From Anadara kagoshimensis (Eukaryota; Mollusca; Bivalvia; Arcoida; Arcidae): a stretch of DNA of 64,000 bases. A program made the translations under genes and the position numbers. The notes beneath the pieces were generated by a model. That model searched no databases. It worked only from the letters and a program-made list of their open reading frames with translations, and was not told where the DNA came from. Where the stretch lies: assembly GCA_021292105.1 (NCBI GenBank), contig CM037874.1, positions 28,031,083 through 28,095,082 on the forward strand. Reading direction: 5' to 3'. Positions 22,401-34,249 of the stretch are shown piece after piece (the stretch's first letter is position 1; every line of letters starts with the position of its first letter).

Positions 22401-23762
22401 TTGTCGTTGATCCTTTGTCCTTGATACATATGTTCTACATCTGCAACAAAAAATTAATGTGTTTGCATGAAAGTAATATAATATAGCCACAAAAAGTTGA
22501 ATGATTTACGTAAATTAAAAAAGTAATGTCTTGATTTTGAAACGTTTCAGAATAATGAGTGGACTTTTTAATTATTTCTTATTTTGCTAGACCAAAATGA
22601 TACCACATGAGTATTTAATTTAAAACAAACGCAAGCGTCTTTAGTCTCTTGCCTAGAGAAAAAGAAATTTTATTTCAGAATCTGCCATCAACTCATGATA
22701 ATACCTCCCCACTTTGTGATTTTAGAAGTAGATTAATTGAACAATGTTATTGACTGATATTATCTAAACGAGTGGATATGAACAAAAAGAAAAAAGAAAA
22801 AAGAAAAAAAAGAAAAGACACTGACCTACTGATTATACAGAGAATTTGATCAGCGTATAATGACTGTTTAGTTTATTAGAACGATAAATGAGAAGCATGG
22901 CAAAAAATTAATGTGACATTTCAAAGTTAACATCAACCATCATTTTGACTCATTTTGAGGTAATTTGTTTTTTCAGATTTTCACATTTAAACATTTCAAC
23001 TTTTTGCAAACTTTTCCCTAGATAGCTCTTGTGTTTTTACCTAGCCTGTCATTTTCAAAGTCTCTATTTTTTCTTGTAATTTGGACACGGATTAGTATGT
23101 TCGTTTTTGATAAATAACTACATATGTATATACTAGTGTAAGTATAATATAAGAAAGTTTTATCAATATTTGTTGTCTTGGTCAAATCAATAGTGAAGAA
23201 TTTAAGTTAATGTTGTGGTTTTCAAAAGAGAATTGAATATCAAATGTTTTAGATAAATATTTGAAAAAATGTTTGGAAAAGCATTTTGAAAAAGTTAAAG
23301 AATATTGGATGTTATCTGTCATCAATCTTTACGAAAGGATATGAAAAATAAAACAAAATACCAATGAAGACATCGACCTTCCAATAATTGATGATGTATA
23401 TGAATCACAAAAACTGGCAAACTCTTATATTTCAAAGATAACATAACTCTCAGGTAATTTCTGAAGACATGGACAGGCAGAGAGTACTGATCTGTGTACT
23501 AATTAGCTATGTTAATCAAATCAGATTGCTTGGAGAAAAACTATATTTTGGCCAAAATGATTCATACAATATTTATTAACAGTTTCGTATGAGGGAAAGT
23601 CAGAAAGTTCATAGAACAGCGTATTCAGCCAAGTGTAACACACATTTTTTTTTTACTTATTTAGACAACACAACATTCCGCCATTTTAAACATATCAAGT
23701 TTATTTGTCACAACATATTCGTGTATTTTTCAAAAGCATTCAAAGTTGATGACCATCAAGCA
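22401..23762. other. AT-rich interval
   Basis: Contains only the last 45 bp of a Penelope-like tail at about 23075-23120 (TTTGGACACGGATTAGTATG) and an A/G-rich stretch near 22790-22820. No gene seen. Confidence 0.6.
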
Positions 23763-24706
23763 ATGATGGGAAATCAAAATGTTGAGTTTAGGGCAGTAAT
23801 AAAGTTCCTCACAATAGAGAGATCAAATGCCAAAGAAATTCACCGGCGAATGGCCGGAGTGTACGGTGACAGTGGTCCTGCCTATTCCACAGTGCCAAAA
23901 TGGTCAGCTGAATTTAAACGTGGGCGCACCTCACTGAAGGATGACCCACGGTCAGGACGGCCAGCTGATGCCATCACAAAGGAAATTGTCACGTCTGTGG
24001 AGACCCTCATCATGAATGATCGTCCAATTAGGATTGATGACATAGCTAGGGAGTGTAACATTTCACATGGAAGGTTATCCACGAGCATCTTGGGATGCCA
24101 AAAGTATCCGCAAGATGGGTCCCCAGAAACCTTAATGTGCAGGATCGCTTCCAAAGACTCCAGTCAAGTCGGAAGCTTCTTGGCATTTATAATGATAACC
24201 GCGAGAGCTTCCATTTACGTTTAGTAACTGGTGATGAAACATTGATTCACCATTGGGACCCAGAAACAAAAAAGAGTCCATGCAATGGAAGCACCCTGGG
24301 TCACCCCTACCAAAAAAATTCAAAACCCAACCATCAGCTGGCAAATTCATGGCCACTGTGTTTTGGGATTCTAAGGGTGTTCTGTAAATCAATTATAAAC
24401 CTGCTGGAATCTATCACTGGGGCATACTATGCTTATCTAATGAAGCATCTGAAAGCTGCTATTAAATTAAAAAGGGGCGAGTTTAGCCGAGGGGTATTGC
24501 TTCTTCACGACAAAGCTCCTGTGCACAAGTCAAGGATTGCACAAGCAGCGATTCGTGAATGCAAGTTCGAACAACTTAATCACCCATCCTACAGTCCCGA
24601 TTTGGCACCCAGTGATTATTTCCTATTTAGAAATTTGAAATCCCATTTACGGGGAATCAAAATTTCTGATGATGATGGACTTAAGGCTGCCACAGAGGCA
24701 TGGTGA
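23763..24706 (+). pseudogene. mariner transposase (DD34D), frameshifted
   Basis: The protein begins MMGNQNVEFRAVIKFLT at 23763. The helix-turn-helix region (AKEIHRRMAGVYGD, KRGRTSLKDDPRSGRP) runs in one frame to about 24070; a small deletion then moves the reading to another frame (EHLGMPKVSARWVPRNL) that continues to 24706. All three catalytic aspartates are present: VTGDET, LLHDKAPVH and YSPDLAPSD, with 34 residues between the last two, the mariner spacing. A stop after ATEAW ends the frame early, though the C-terminal motif continues (KSGLSALG). The wider frame from 23589 is not transposase. Terminal inverted repeats could not be fixed. Confidence 0.88.
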
Positions 24707-25149
24707 AAAAGTGGGCTAAGTGCATTAGGGTAAATGGGGCCTATATTGAAAAACAATAATAAAATGTATGGTTTGTTTCCCCTTGTATGTTTTGTGAGAG
24801 ACTAGTCCTTTTCCCATGAAGAAAAGCTGAGTGATTTACGTCATTGAAAACAGATTTGTTTAAAATAACTCCATAATCTGACACAACGAAACTCCAGGAA
24901 AAAATCTTTGTTGATGTGGTGACTCCAATCGGATAGAGTCATTGCTACGGATCCGAAGTGGTTGTAGAGCAAATTCATACGACATTGTATTATTGCCTTA
25001 TACAGTATATTATATCAAGAATTTTGGCCAAAAAAAAAAAAAAAAAATAAAAAAAATCATTAAATAAAAGATAACCAATAACATACCAGTCTATTTTTAA
25101 AATACAATAAAATAATATAAAGTATTTAAACTTTGACAAGTAGCCATAG

Positions 25150-25425
25150 TTAAACATGTGTCCATGTCCAAATGACAGTACCAAAGCAATGTAAAAACTG
25201 ACACATTATGTAATGATCTTCCATCGGTGAAATGCAATCGGTTGCTCTGGAAGGGTAAGTGCCTCCTGTTTTATAAGTACCTCCTGTTTAATTAGCTACA
25301 TCAGCTACGTTTGTAATCAAACTTGAGAATGGAAGAAACTATTGAACTACGTGACATCAAATATATCCAAATAATTTTGAATACAGAACCGTTATACACA
25401 TCAACAATATTGTGATGACGGTCAT
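25150..25425 (-). mobile_element. Penelope-like 3' fragment
   Basis: Tail motifs on the plus strand include GTCCATGTCCAAATGAC, GGAAGGGTAAGTGCCTCC and CTGTTTAATTAGC. It ends in RT codons (minus strand near 25410: YDRHHNIVDVYNGSV). Confidence 0.75.
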
Positions 25426-25429
25426 AATG

Positions 25430-25690
25430 AAAAACAAACATACTAATCCATGTCCGAACTACAATCCAGTGGAACTGACAAGCTAGGTTAGACAGTTGAC
25501 CTTCCACGAGAGAAGTGATGCCGGGTGCTCCGGATTGGTAAGCACCTCCTATTTATCTAGCTACACCCGCCACGTGTGTAATAAACCTTTTTGAGGACCT
25601 TGATAAACCTAGGCTTGCAACACAACAGAGTAAACGATTTATAAAGTTCCGATGTGGTATCAAGCTCTATCATAGCGTATTGAGACAAAT
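25430..25690 (-). mobile_element. Penelope-like 3' fragment, adjacent second copy
   Basis: ACATACTAATCCATGTCCG, GACAAGCTAGGTTAGAC, TACACCCGCCACGTGTG, then CCTAGGCTTGCAACA from the RT C-terminus. It lies directly behind the previous copy in the same orientation. Confidence 0.8.
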
Positions 25691-25699
25691 ACACTCTTA

Positions 25700-26345
25700 C
25701 CATGTAAGAAACTATAACCACTTTTAAAATTGTCACCACTTCACTGTGGTTTTTGTGTAATTTGCATTTCTTGTGCTTTTGTTATCACATTTATTGAAAC
25801 CTTAGGCTATTATTAAGTATATATTTATTTTACATGTTTTAGTCGCGACTTTCCATTTTTCTTCTTTACATTTCCTTCTCACATATGGCCAAAAAGTCAC
25901 ACGAGAAGCATTATGTGATTTTGTTAGTTTGTTCTTATGCCAGTAATACAGTAATTTATACAGGATATACTGTGTATCATCAGTTTGTTTGGCAACGGGT
26001 GGCTATTTTCTACTTTACATGAACTCGACACACGTATCTTGTATTATGTCTTGAAATATTATCACAAAAATCACTTATATCCACATAAGTATGCTGTTTA
26101 AATTTGTAAACATGTATTTTGTACCAATATTTATTTGAGCTCTTGAAAGCATTTTCTACCGAAATCAATACCGGAAGTTTGAAGTTGATTGACAGTTTGA
26201 CTCCGCCTCGTAACTTGCAACCGTTGTCAAAGAAAAATATAATCTGAAATATAATTCAATTGTAATCATCAATTAATATTTCATTTTCATGTTAAAAAGA
26301 AAACAACGGTTATCAAAAGTATAATTTGTTAACATTTCAGTCGTA
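25700..26345. other. No recognised gene
   Basis: AT-rich. I see no repeat shared with the rest of the window. Confidence 0.5.
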
Positions 26346-26524
26346 CAGTCAAACCTGTCTATAGAGGCCACCCAAGGGAATCAGTAAAAGTTGCCTTTAT
26401 GAGCAGGTGGCCTTTATATACAGGTTCAAGTAATATGAATAAAGAACAATTGAGATACAAACCTACTGGTCTTTATAAGCAGGTGGCCCTTATATAGAGG
26501 TGGCCTTTGAGGTAGGTTGGACTG
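26346..26524. mobile_element. CAGTCAAACCTGTCTATA-family MITE, clean copy
   Basis: 179 bp with ends CAGTCAAACCTGTCTATAGA and GAGGTAGGTTGGACTG, flanked by TA on both sides (26344-26345 and 26525-26526). The interior has GTGGCCTTTATATACAGG and its inverse. This defines the simple form of the family that is expanded at 46349-47269. Confidence 0.8.
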
Positions 26525-26694
26525 TATTAGAGGATAGCGACAGAACAATTGTGGCTTTTTATTTTTTCAGAGAAAAGTTTCAAAGTTTGCGTTTTGTCTT
26601 CATACGCATCAAAGGCCGTAACCCAATCGCATTTCGATGGAAATTGCAATATAATCCCTTCTGTATGCTTCATCGAAGAGAGATACAGTTACTT

Positions 26695-26760
26695 TAATTT
26701 TAGTTTTTACTTTGCTGATTTGTGATTTGAACAAGGATTAGTTTGTTTGCTTTTGATAAT
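26695..26760 (+). mobile_element. Penelope-like tail remnant
   Basis: TTTTTACTTTGCTGATTTGT, then GAACAAGGATTAGTTTG; only the last 65 bp of the tail. Confidence 0.55.
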
Positions 26761-27179
26761 TAATTTTTAAATATAAAAATTGTATCCGACATGTACGTCC
26801 GAAATCTAAAATGGATATTATAAAAACGCAATAACCTACAAAAGCCATTACAGTCTTATTTATGTACCCATTTTGTTGAAATTTTGTTGGATTTATTTTA
26901 AGAAAGATGGAAAGAAGGCGGAAGATTATTTGAAACATGAATAAAACTGTTCTAAAAATAATAATGTGTTAACACCTGTAGTAATGACTTTTTCCAATAA
27001 TGTAGAATGTAGCATTTTTGTAAAATATCATATTGATATTACATCCAGAAAACCTGACTTCATATAAATATAGTTTCTGTGTGTGAATGCAAAGTGTTAT
27101 TGTCATTATTATATATTATATGTTTAAATTTAAAAAAAACTTTTTTTAAAGAACTGTGGCAATTTTAAGTAAAATAAGC

Positions 27180-27605
27180 CACAAACATACCGACCAATTT
27201 TCAAATCACAATCTCAAATGCAATTTAAACTAGAAAAACTGTGAGCCACAAGCTCACAAAAATAGCCCCCGCTCCCCCCACATAAAAAAATCCATCGGTT
27301 CAAATTTGTAAATAGGAGGTGCATATCTACATTATATCACAAAGATTGTGTGAAAGTTTCATGAAAACCAATTGAGGGGTTTAGGAGGAGTTGCGGATAA
27401 GAGATAGGTACCCTAAGGTGTAACGGAAGGACGGACGGACACACGGACGGACACCCCTATCACTATATACACCCGCTTTTTAAGCGGGGGGGGGGTATAA
27501 AAACCTGACAAATTAAGTTAAACAGGTACACTTCCACCAAGGTTATGAGGCAGGTGTTGAGGAATGGTAAGTATCTCCTAGCTACACCCACCTGGTAATT
27601 AAAAG
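27180..27605 (-). mobile_element. Penelope-like tail interrupted by another repeat
   Basis: The two halves of one tail lie at 27180-27240 (CATACCGACCAATTTTC, CAATCTCAAATGC) and 27500-27605 (CTGACAAATTAAGTTAAAC, CTTCCACCAAGG, GGAATGGTAAG). They are separated by the repeat at 27241-27499. Confidence 0.75.
27241..27499 (+). repeat. Mollusc-type dispersed repeat nested in a Penelope tail
   Basis: Begins GTGAGCCACAAGCTCAC, includes GTGTGAAAGTTTCATGAAAA, a GGACGGACGGACAC stretch and CACCCGCTTTTTAAGCGGGG with a G run, then TATAA. Similar AAAAAC bases lie on both sides, possibly a short target duplication. Related to 2560-2757. Confidence 0.75.
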
Positions 27606-29440
27606 ACTTTTAACCTGGTAAAAACAGCGGTACCTTCGTCAACAGGTTTCACGTGGCGATTATCTAAAACGTATGTACCAATTGCGGGGGCTGAACTTAT
27701 TGATTGTTAGATTTATAACTACACAGTACATATGCTCTTAACCCAGAGACGCCAGTGATTGTATAAATATATGTTTTTAAGACGTGTTATTTTTGTTCAG
27801 CACACTTTTCGTTCTTTTCAACAGAATCAAAGCACACATTTTTAATTCTGTATCACTATGTTTAACAATGGCTACCATCGAAATCTGCAGTTCTTATGTT
27901 TAAAATCAAAGTAATGTCATTATAATTACATCTTCAAAACCAAACATTTCAGTTCAAGACCATAAGTTACACAGTCAGGTATGTGTTCAACTTTTCATTG
28001 AACCGTTTAGAAATGGCTTTTATAGATAGTGCTATATCTCCCATTCCTGTGCAAGGACAACTGAATAAAAGGAACTAGTTTGCTTTTCACGACAATAAGA
28101 ATGAGCCACTAGCACTATAATGCGATTTCTAGACAACTCATGTACAAATTGCAAGAAGACGGGGTCCGGGTGGGATTGATGGGGGTCTTAATGATTTTGT
28201 TTCGGTTTCGAATATTAAACATAATTTTGCTGAACACAGATGCACTCAATTTGGCCTAACTTGCCATTGTCAAATTATTATATGCTAATCACTTTATTAA
28301 ATCATGCATTCAGAAGTAGTTCAATGAAATTGATACTTAAAGGTGAAATATTTATTAAAGTACAAAGTATAACATGACGAAAAGAATGAGAGTCATCCAT
28401 TTTAATTTTAATGCGATTACGCTGTTCTATAAATGAAGTACCTGTATACTTTAGGTCATTTGATATATGCAACTTTATGAACTAAGAGTTTAATTTTATA
28501 ATCGATAACCTAGCATTATGTCATTTGTATTTATAAAGTAACAGAGTTTCATTCATTTGATGGGGTAGAATTGTAAACTGGAAAACTGGAAAATATCGAA
28601 GTGGACGTATAGTAGCTGTGGTTGTTATCAGTGTAACCCACTAAAGTTAGATTTAAAATGGGATTTCCATTTGCGGGGATTCCCCCGAATGTCCTTTGTA
28701 AGTAACCAAGGAACACAATAAATACCAGTATTCTGGCCTGCTGGTAAGTACTACAAGTCAACTGAAAGTAATTTTCTTAAATACTGTATATATAGATCGC
28801 TGAAACACCTTCAAACACTTAAATAAGGTTTCTACTGGGCGTATCTCAGTGAATCCGACCCCGTTAAGTTTTTTTGTTTGTTTGTTAATTTTCTTCAATA
28901 ACATTACTTTACATTATTTATTTATTTATTTATTTATTTAGTAGAAGTTGTAGAACATCGATCAATTTTGACCTAGTTGGCTAATAGACTGTGTGCTTTA
29001 AGGAAGTATGTTTATAAGCCATCTAAAGAGGTATGGCGGGTTTTTACATTGCTCCCTGCTTGAACGGATGAATGACGTAATGAGATATTTTTAAACACCT
29101 GGGGATTTCGCATTCTTTGATTAGACCAGGTCTATGAACAACAAGCGGTTCGTTTTTCCTTGAAGAACCGAGGATATTGGACAAACCTTAACATCCATAA
29201 TCTTTATAGAATAAACAGTAAAACTAGAACAATACATTATTAACTAATTACATCACGCTTTACTAAGAATTCACTGGTGATATACGTAGTTTTATTGTAT
29301 AAAATAAACAGCTTGATCTGCTAGTAAATAGTGTGTTTTAAAGAAGAAAATGAATATTTTAGAAACGCATATTTGTAAAAAAAAAAAGGCAAACTTTAAC
29401 AATTACTTTATAAAGATAAAGATTTAAAAAAGAATAAAAA
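27606..29440. other. Long interval without recognised genes
   Basis: AT-rich. A 70-codon minus frame at 28549-28761 has a hydrophobic start but no further support. A (TTTA)n tract lies near 28915-28940. Confidence 0.5.
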
Positions 29441-29444
29441 TGTA

Positions 29445-29518
29445 TCCGGATGGGATTTGAACCCATGTCGTACAGGTCACATAGCGTCCTAGCTACTCTC
29501 TGAGCTAACCATAGCAGT
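29445..29518 (-). mobile_element. tRNA-derived SINE head
   Basis: On the minus strand, GGTTAGCTCAGAGAGTAGC resembles a box A and GGGTTCAAATCCC a box B, spaced as in a tRNA gene. The acceptor arms do not pair, so it is a tRNA-derived promoter rather than a working tRNA. Confidence 0.65.
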
Positions 29519-30189
29519 AATTGTCAGTGGTGTTAAAATATAACATCAGTTTTATGTGCAGTGATTAGATTTAATTTTTCATATTTGAGGACCAATGTTC
29601 TGAAAACTCGTAAAGATTGCGTTTTAAAAATACTGTCAAAAACAATAACGTTAAAGTTGGTCCTCCGAGGAGAACAATTTAAAAATAATTATCAAAGACG
29701 GGAAAACCCCCTCATTTTTTATATTTTAGCATATGAGAGCACACAGATGGACTTGCTAAAAAGAATGCGAGTAAAATATACCGTTGAAGGAGACAAAATC
29801 TGAAAATTCGCTCTTATTTTTTTTTTATTTAAGTACAAGAATATTTAGACTTGTATTTTTCAAAAACCAAAACGATCTATTTAGGACATATTCCTATCAA
29901 ACTCGACATACCTTTTTGTTAATTTTAAATCTGGTTTTAAATGAACTCATAGATAAATGCGAGGCGTCAATTGAAAATGGGGATCAAATCCTGTAAAACC
30001 TTTTCTTCAAAATTTCATTTTATCCTATTGAAACGTCAATTACCATTACCAAAAATTATAATACCCGTGGGTAATCTAAGCATTTAGATAGAAATATAAT
30101 TTTATCTTTGAAAAAAAAAAAACGTTATTTGGGACTTAATCTGGCAACAGAAAAATAATACATAGACACACGATGTCAGTACTTAAGAA
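29519..30189. other. No recognised gene
   Basis: Two AT-rich frames at 29561-29996 have no motifs I recognise. Confidence 0.45.
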
Positions 30190-30555
30190 AATCAAGCCTT
30201 GGCATTAGTTGAGTGAGTTGAGTAATGGCTTTAACGTTTATTTCAAGAATATTTTACTTACATCGAGACGTCGCAAGCTATAGATGAAGGTGCAAAAATT
30301 TTGCCTGTGCGTTGCAATGACTGCATTAAGCAGCAGAGATATTAATCGTGTCATGTCTTCCGTGGCAAGGGACCTCGTTTACTTTAAGTTCCCACCTGAA
30401 AGAACCGCGACTTTCATTTTGTAATGCCGATTGTTTGGCGAAAGAACAGTCACTACTCTTTCTCAAGTCTTTGGTTAGACCCGGTATGGGTTCGAACCCA
30501 CGACCTGCTACTTACGGAATGAGCACTCTACAAACTGAGCTACCGCAGTGATTCC
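30190..30555 (-). mobile_element. tRNA-headed SINE
   Basis: Minus strand: the head at 30552-30487 has GCGGTAGCTCAGTTTGTAGA (box A) and GTGGGTTCGAACCC (box B). The body includes AGTGACTGTTCTTTCGCC and TTCTTGAAATAAACG and extends to about 30190. Related copies: 54003-54215 (plus) and 61035-61430 (minus). Confidence 0.85.
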
Positions 30556-31004
30556 TTGACATTCGGAGACAGCGAGCGGAAAAATAATCTATTTTGACAA
30601 AACGAAGTTAGACACTTCCAGCACAGCACAACTTATTCATGCTGACAAAATGAAGAAGAAACTTTTTGTAAAGGCAAAGACCGCTTCGTTGTACATTGGG
30701 ATTGGGAAGACGGTTTTATTCCAGGAGCACTGATTATTTAAGAACCTGGGACTATTACCATGCGATAAATGATGGGTTTTTAACAGTTTCCCTATACTAG
30801 TATGAGGAAATGTTTACTTTATAAATGACATACCTTACGTCCAACTACATTTAAACCTAAACCTGGAGAAAGTAAAACACCTCCAAAATCAAAATCAATC
30901 AATTAAGTACAAAAATAATTTATAAATTCATACGGAGAGACACACACACACAAAGCTGCAAGTGTTTTGATTCATTCTTTAATTTGATATTGAATATCAA
31001 ACAT

Positions 31005-31330
31005 GGCTAGTGATGCAAAGGCATGTTCTTTTTTATCTAAAAGGTAAACTCTCTAAAAGTGTTTTATTGCAACAGGACAACACGAGAGGACATACTTGCA
31101 AAGTTGCAATGGATGTTGTAGAGCGAAATGGATATGAATTGAAATCACATCACGCCTATTCGCCTGAGCTAGCTCCTAGCGACTTCTCCCTATTCCAGAA
31201 AATAAGTCGCGAAGGCAGTTGAAGAGTTGTTGAATGGAAATGGCCCTGACTTTTTCAATTCAATGGGCTGATGACACTTGAACACCGTTGGTCTAAGTGC
31301 ATCACACTAGAGTGTAATTAATCGAAAAAG
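31005..31330 (+). pseudogene. mariner transposase C-terminal fragment
   Basis: Residues SVLLQQDNTRGHTCKVAMD (second catalytic Asp) and HAYSPELAPSDFSLFQ (third Asp, 34 residues on) mark a DD34D mariner from a different lineage than 23763-24706. After 31222 the match continues in another frame (DFFNSMG, then LEHRWSKCITLE), showing frameshifts. Confidence 0.8.
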
Positions 31331-31644
31331 AAGAGGTGGATTCGATGCAGAAATGAGTTGACTCGACATTTGCACGAGCTTGGACTGGAACACAGTTAGC
31401 GTGCAAATATCGGTATTTATTGCACGCTAACACCTCGGGGTTTATCGTTTAATTTCTATGCGAGGCATATATTGCTATATAATAAACATGTATATTTGAC
31501 CATTCAAATTAAATGCCAAACGGACAGGTCAAACTTGACGGACTTTTCTAGTAGTAGTTATTGTATTTGTAGAATAATTAGAATCCCATTGTTTTAGGTG
31601 AGCGGTAAACCACCCTAGATACCAGTGTATCCACCATCGAAACC

Positions 31645-31902
31645 ATGGGCGTGGACATTACACAGTACAGATCCAGAATTGGTTTATTTCTCCCACATCG
31701 CTGCAAACAAGCTCAGAAAACAACTAAATCTGCCAGCAGAAATGGTGGATGTAAATGTTGTGTTGCCATGGCCACATATAATTTACTACCTTTATTTGTA
31801 ATCGGTATACTTTTACTCATTTCTGGCGTTGAAGTCAATCCCGGACCAGGAAATACACAAACGGTGAATAATAATTATATTTTGAATTGTAATCAACCAT
31901 AA
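31645..31902 (+). CDS. 2A-like peptide reading frame (possible first exon or retroelement ORF start)
   Basis: An 85-codon frame with an excellent start context (ACCATGGG). Residues 1-45 are basic and Cys-containing (MGVDITQYRSRIGLF...). A hydrophobic stretch follows (LLPLFVIGILLLIS), then GVEVNPGPG at 31825-31851. The C-terminal NPG|P is the ribosome-skipping 2A signature (DxExNPGP), but the usual Asp is Gly here. Such N-terminal 2A signals are known at the start of some non-LTR retrotransposon ORFs and of some echinoderm NLR-type immune receptors. A GT at 31889 gives a phase-1 donor that fits the acceptor at 35184 of the gene downstream, though the donor is weak. The frame ends just before a Penelope tail. 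Confidence 0.5.
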   Translation: MGVDITQYRSRIGLFLPHRCKQAQKTTKSASRNGGCKCCVAMATYNLLPLFVIGILLLISGVEVNPGPGNTQTVNNNYILNCNQP

Positions 31903-31944
31903 ATCGTTACCCAATGTATGACGTTTGTGATTATATTAATTATT

Positions 31945-32035
31945 AATTACTTGTCAGTTACAAAGTTTTACTTTGCTTCTGGATTGTGATTCGGACATGG
32001 ATTAGTATGTTTGTTTTTGATAATAATTACAAACT
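31945..32035 (+). mobile_element. Penelope-like tail fragment
   Basis: ACTTGTCAGTTACAAAG, CTTCTGGATTGTGATTCGGA, GATTAGTATGTTTG: the last 90 bp of the tail, little diverged. Confidence 0.8.
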
Positions 32036-32044
32036 TTAATATAT

Positions 32045-32240
32045 ACTGTTTTACATATAACACCAGTTTTAAATTACAGCACTAGACGGTCGTTTCAGAA
32101 TTCTCAATTCCTCATGAGTAGTGCTTGGACCAAACTTATGAAAAAATTGTTTTCAAGATGTTGGAAAGATTACCAAAGAACTAAAATATATTTTACCAAA
32201 TTTAGCTAGGAAATACTTTGCATGATGGAGTGTACCTTAG
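32045..32240 (-). mobile_element. Hammerhead-bearing small retroelement, copy B (core mutated)
   Basis: On the minus strand the hammerhead spans 32126-32078: AAGCACTA, CTCATGAG (one base changed from CTGATGAG), GAATTGAGAATTC, TGAAAC, GACCGTC, TAGTGCTG. Stem I and stem II still pair, but the core change should abolish cleavage. The outer parts match copy A. Confidence 0.75.
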
Positions 32241-33129
32241 TTTTTTATGAATTTCATTTAAACAATAGTATATTTCTGACAATAATACATAATTATGTAT
32301 ATATTAAATATTTAGGTATTAATACAGCAACCATTTTGATGTATAGACGAAGGTCTTGAGTTCAAAGCTGAACGTCACAGATGTGGAAAAAAAACCATTG
32401 GAATAATTTAATTACCTGGAAAACTATGAACGTTTTTGTAAAAACATGTATATTAGAATTTTGAATGTAACGATACAATGATCATTTTATATATAGATAA
32501 AGGTCATGGGTTTAAAGGTCACAGATGCGAAATAATACTGCTGATCACGAAATGGTTAATTATCCGGGAAAGCTTTAAATTTTGACTATATATTACGAAT
32601 TTGACATTGGATCTTTAATATACTATTTCTTAAAATATTTCAGCTTGTCATTATTAATAAGGTGAGCGCATCAGGCCCCATGAGCCTGTTGCCTAAAATC
32701 ATATGGATAAAAATATGTCCATTTTTTTTTTATTTTGTCGTGATAAACTTTAAGAAAATTCCAAAAATGACTTTTCATCATTTACTTTCTATTTTTACTA
32801 AGTTGTAACTGAGAACTGAGCCATGTTTAATTATTTTGTTTGCTGGCCCAAAACCCATCAGGTTCTTTAAATTTTCTGTTTGACATTTTTTGGAATACAA
32901 GTAAAAATATGTCCGAGTTGTTTTGCAGTCCAACAATCATTTTTGTAGCAGGTGTGAAGAAATGAAAAAAGTATAGAATAATACAGGGGAACTAAGTTGC
33001 GAAACATACATGTGCATGTATTTTATGTTAAATGTACATTAATTAACACTGATTTAATGGTTTCAGCTGCAAATCGTAGTATATTTTAACACAATTCTAA
33101 GAAATAATCGTAATCATATCACAATATTG
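32241..33129. other. No recognised gene
   Basis: AT-rich non-coding sequence with partial internal repetition (GTATATAGA-type phrases near 32340 and 32495, each followed by AAAGGTCA or AAGGTC). Confidence 0.45.
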
Positions 33130-33350
33130 GTGATAAGTATGGCGTCTCCAAAGTTACCCTGGATATATTTGACGCCCCATAGTTCTATGTTCGTTCTATC
33201 CTTCATTTCGATTTTACGGCGGATAAAGCTTTCTAAACAAGAGTGGCTTTTCCTTCTGTTATTCACTGCCTCATTTTCCTGGTGGAAATTCAAGTGGTTA
33301 ACTTGATATTCAAGTTTTTAAAGTTTTTATTCTGCTGAAATGTTAGACAC
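33130..33350 (+). mobile_element. Penelope-like 3' end fragment, diverged
   Basis: Last RT codons (GTGATAAGTATGGCGTCTCC, TGGATATATTTGACG), then CCATAGTTCTATGTTC and CTGGTGGAAATTCAAG. A further short tail piece lies near 33520-33590 (ACGTGACGGGTGTAGC). Confidence 0.7.
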
Positions 33351-33833
33351 TGGATCACTAGAACTTAATATGTTCAAAAACTGCATATAACGTGGTACAG
33401 AATTGTTTTAAATATACGAGCACAAAACCTTACTAATTGTCCAAAGGGCCGGCTAGCGATATAGTTAACAGAAAAAAACAATAAAATGTTCCGTTAATTT
33501 TAAACATGCAAATAACAATAAGATAACCACGTGACGGGTGTAGCTTGTGATTGTGATTTTGATATATAGATTGGCATGTTTCCATTGTTCTAATTTTATA
33601 CTTTAATAGGATACAGATACCGAAATAAAAGATTGCAAGATAAATAGAGGTATGTTTCAACGGTTATAACTTTAAATAAAGCAAGCTAAAATATGCGTTG
33701 GTTTTCATGGCAAGTTACACATATCTTCTTTTAAAAAATATCTTTCCAGTTTTTTTAATTTCCCTGTCGGTTTGGTTCATATATTACAATTTAAACTTTG
33801 AGATACTGCTATGTACTAAGACCCTAAGGCTGC

Positions 33834-33902
33834 CAGTCAATTGTCTGGCCTTTAAAGCAGGTGTTCATTATTTAGAGATGCTCTCTTATTCAGGTTTGAC
33901 TG
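33834..33902. mobile_element. Short CAGTC-family MITE remnant
   Basis: Starts CAGTCAATTGTCTGGCC and ends TCAGGTTTGACTG followed by TATA. Internally deleted relative to 26346-26524. Confidence 0.55.
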
Positions 33903-34182
33903 TATATTCTCTCAAAAGAATTGAGTATACAATGTCAATGGTGTTTATACAAATACACATTTCATCATTGTCTGATTAAACGGCGTTTTTATCATGTTGA
34001 CATTTTATCAGTGATAACATACTTAGTAGATAAAATGAGATTACGTACGATTCATTTATAAAAATAATTAAATCTTACGTATCATTAGTTGTGTTATTAA
34101 AGGTAAATTTTATACACACTCACAGTCGCAGTTATCGTGCATTGTTAATGTACAGTAATAAAATGTTATCAGTTAATATAAA

Positions 34183-34183
<1 letters not shown>

Positions 34184-34225
<42 letters not shown>
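34184..34225 (+). repeat. (CA)n microsatellite
   Basis: About 20 CA units. Confidence 0.95.
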
Positions 34226-34228
<3 letters not shown>

Positions 34229-34249
34229 TGAAATAATAAAAAAAACACG

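Noticed and set aside
23589..23762. N-terminal extension of the mariner transposase
   Set aside because: The typical transposase start is MMGNQNVEFRAV at 23763; upstream codons have no counterpart in the family as I know it.
28549..28761. Minus-strand frame with a hydrophobic, signal-like start
   Set aside because: Too short, no downstream exon or domain found.
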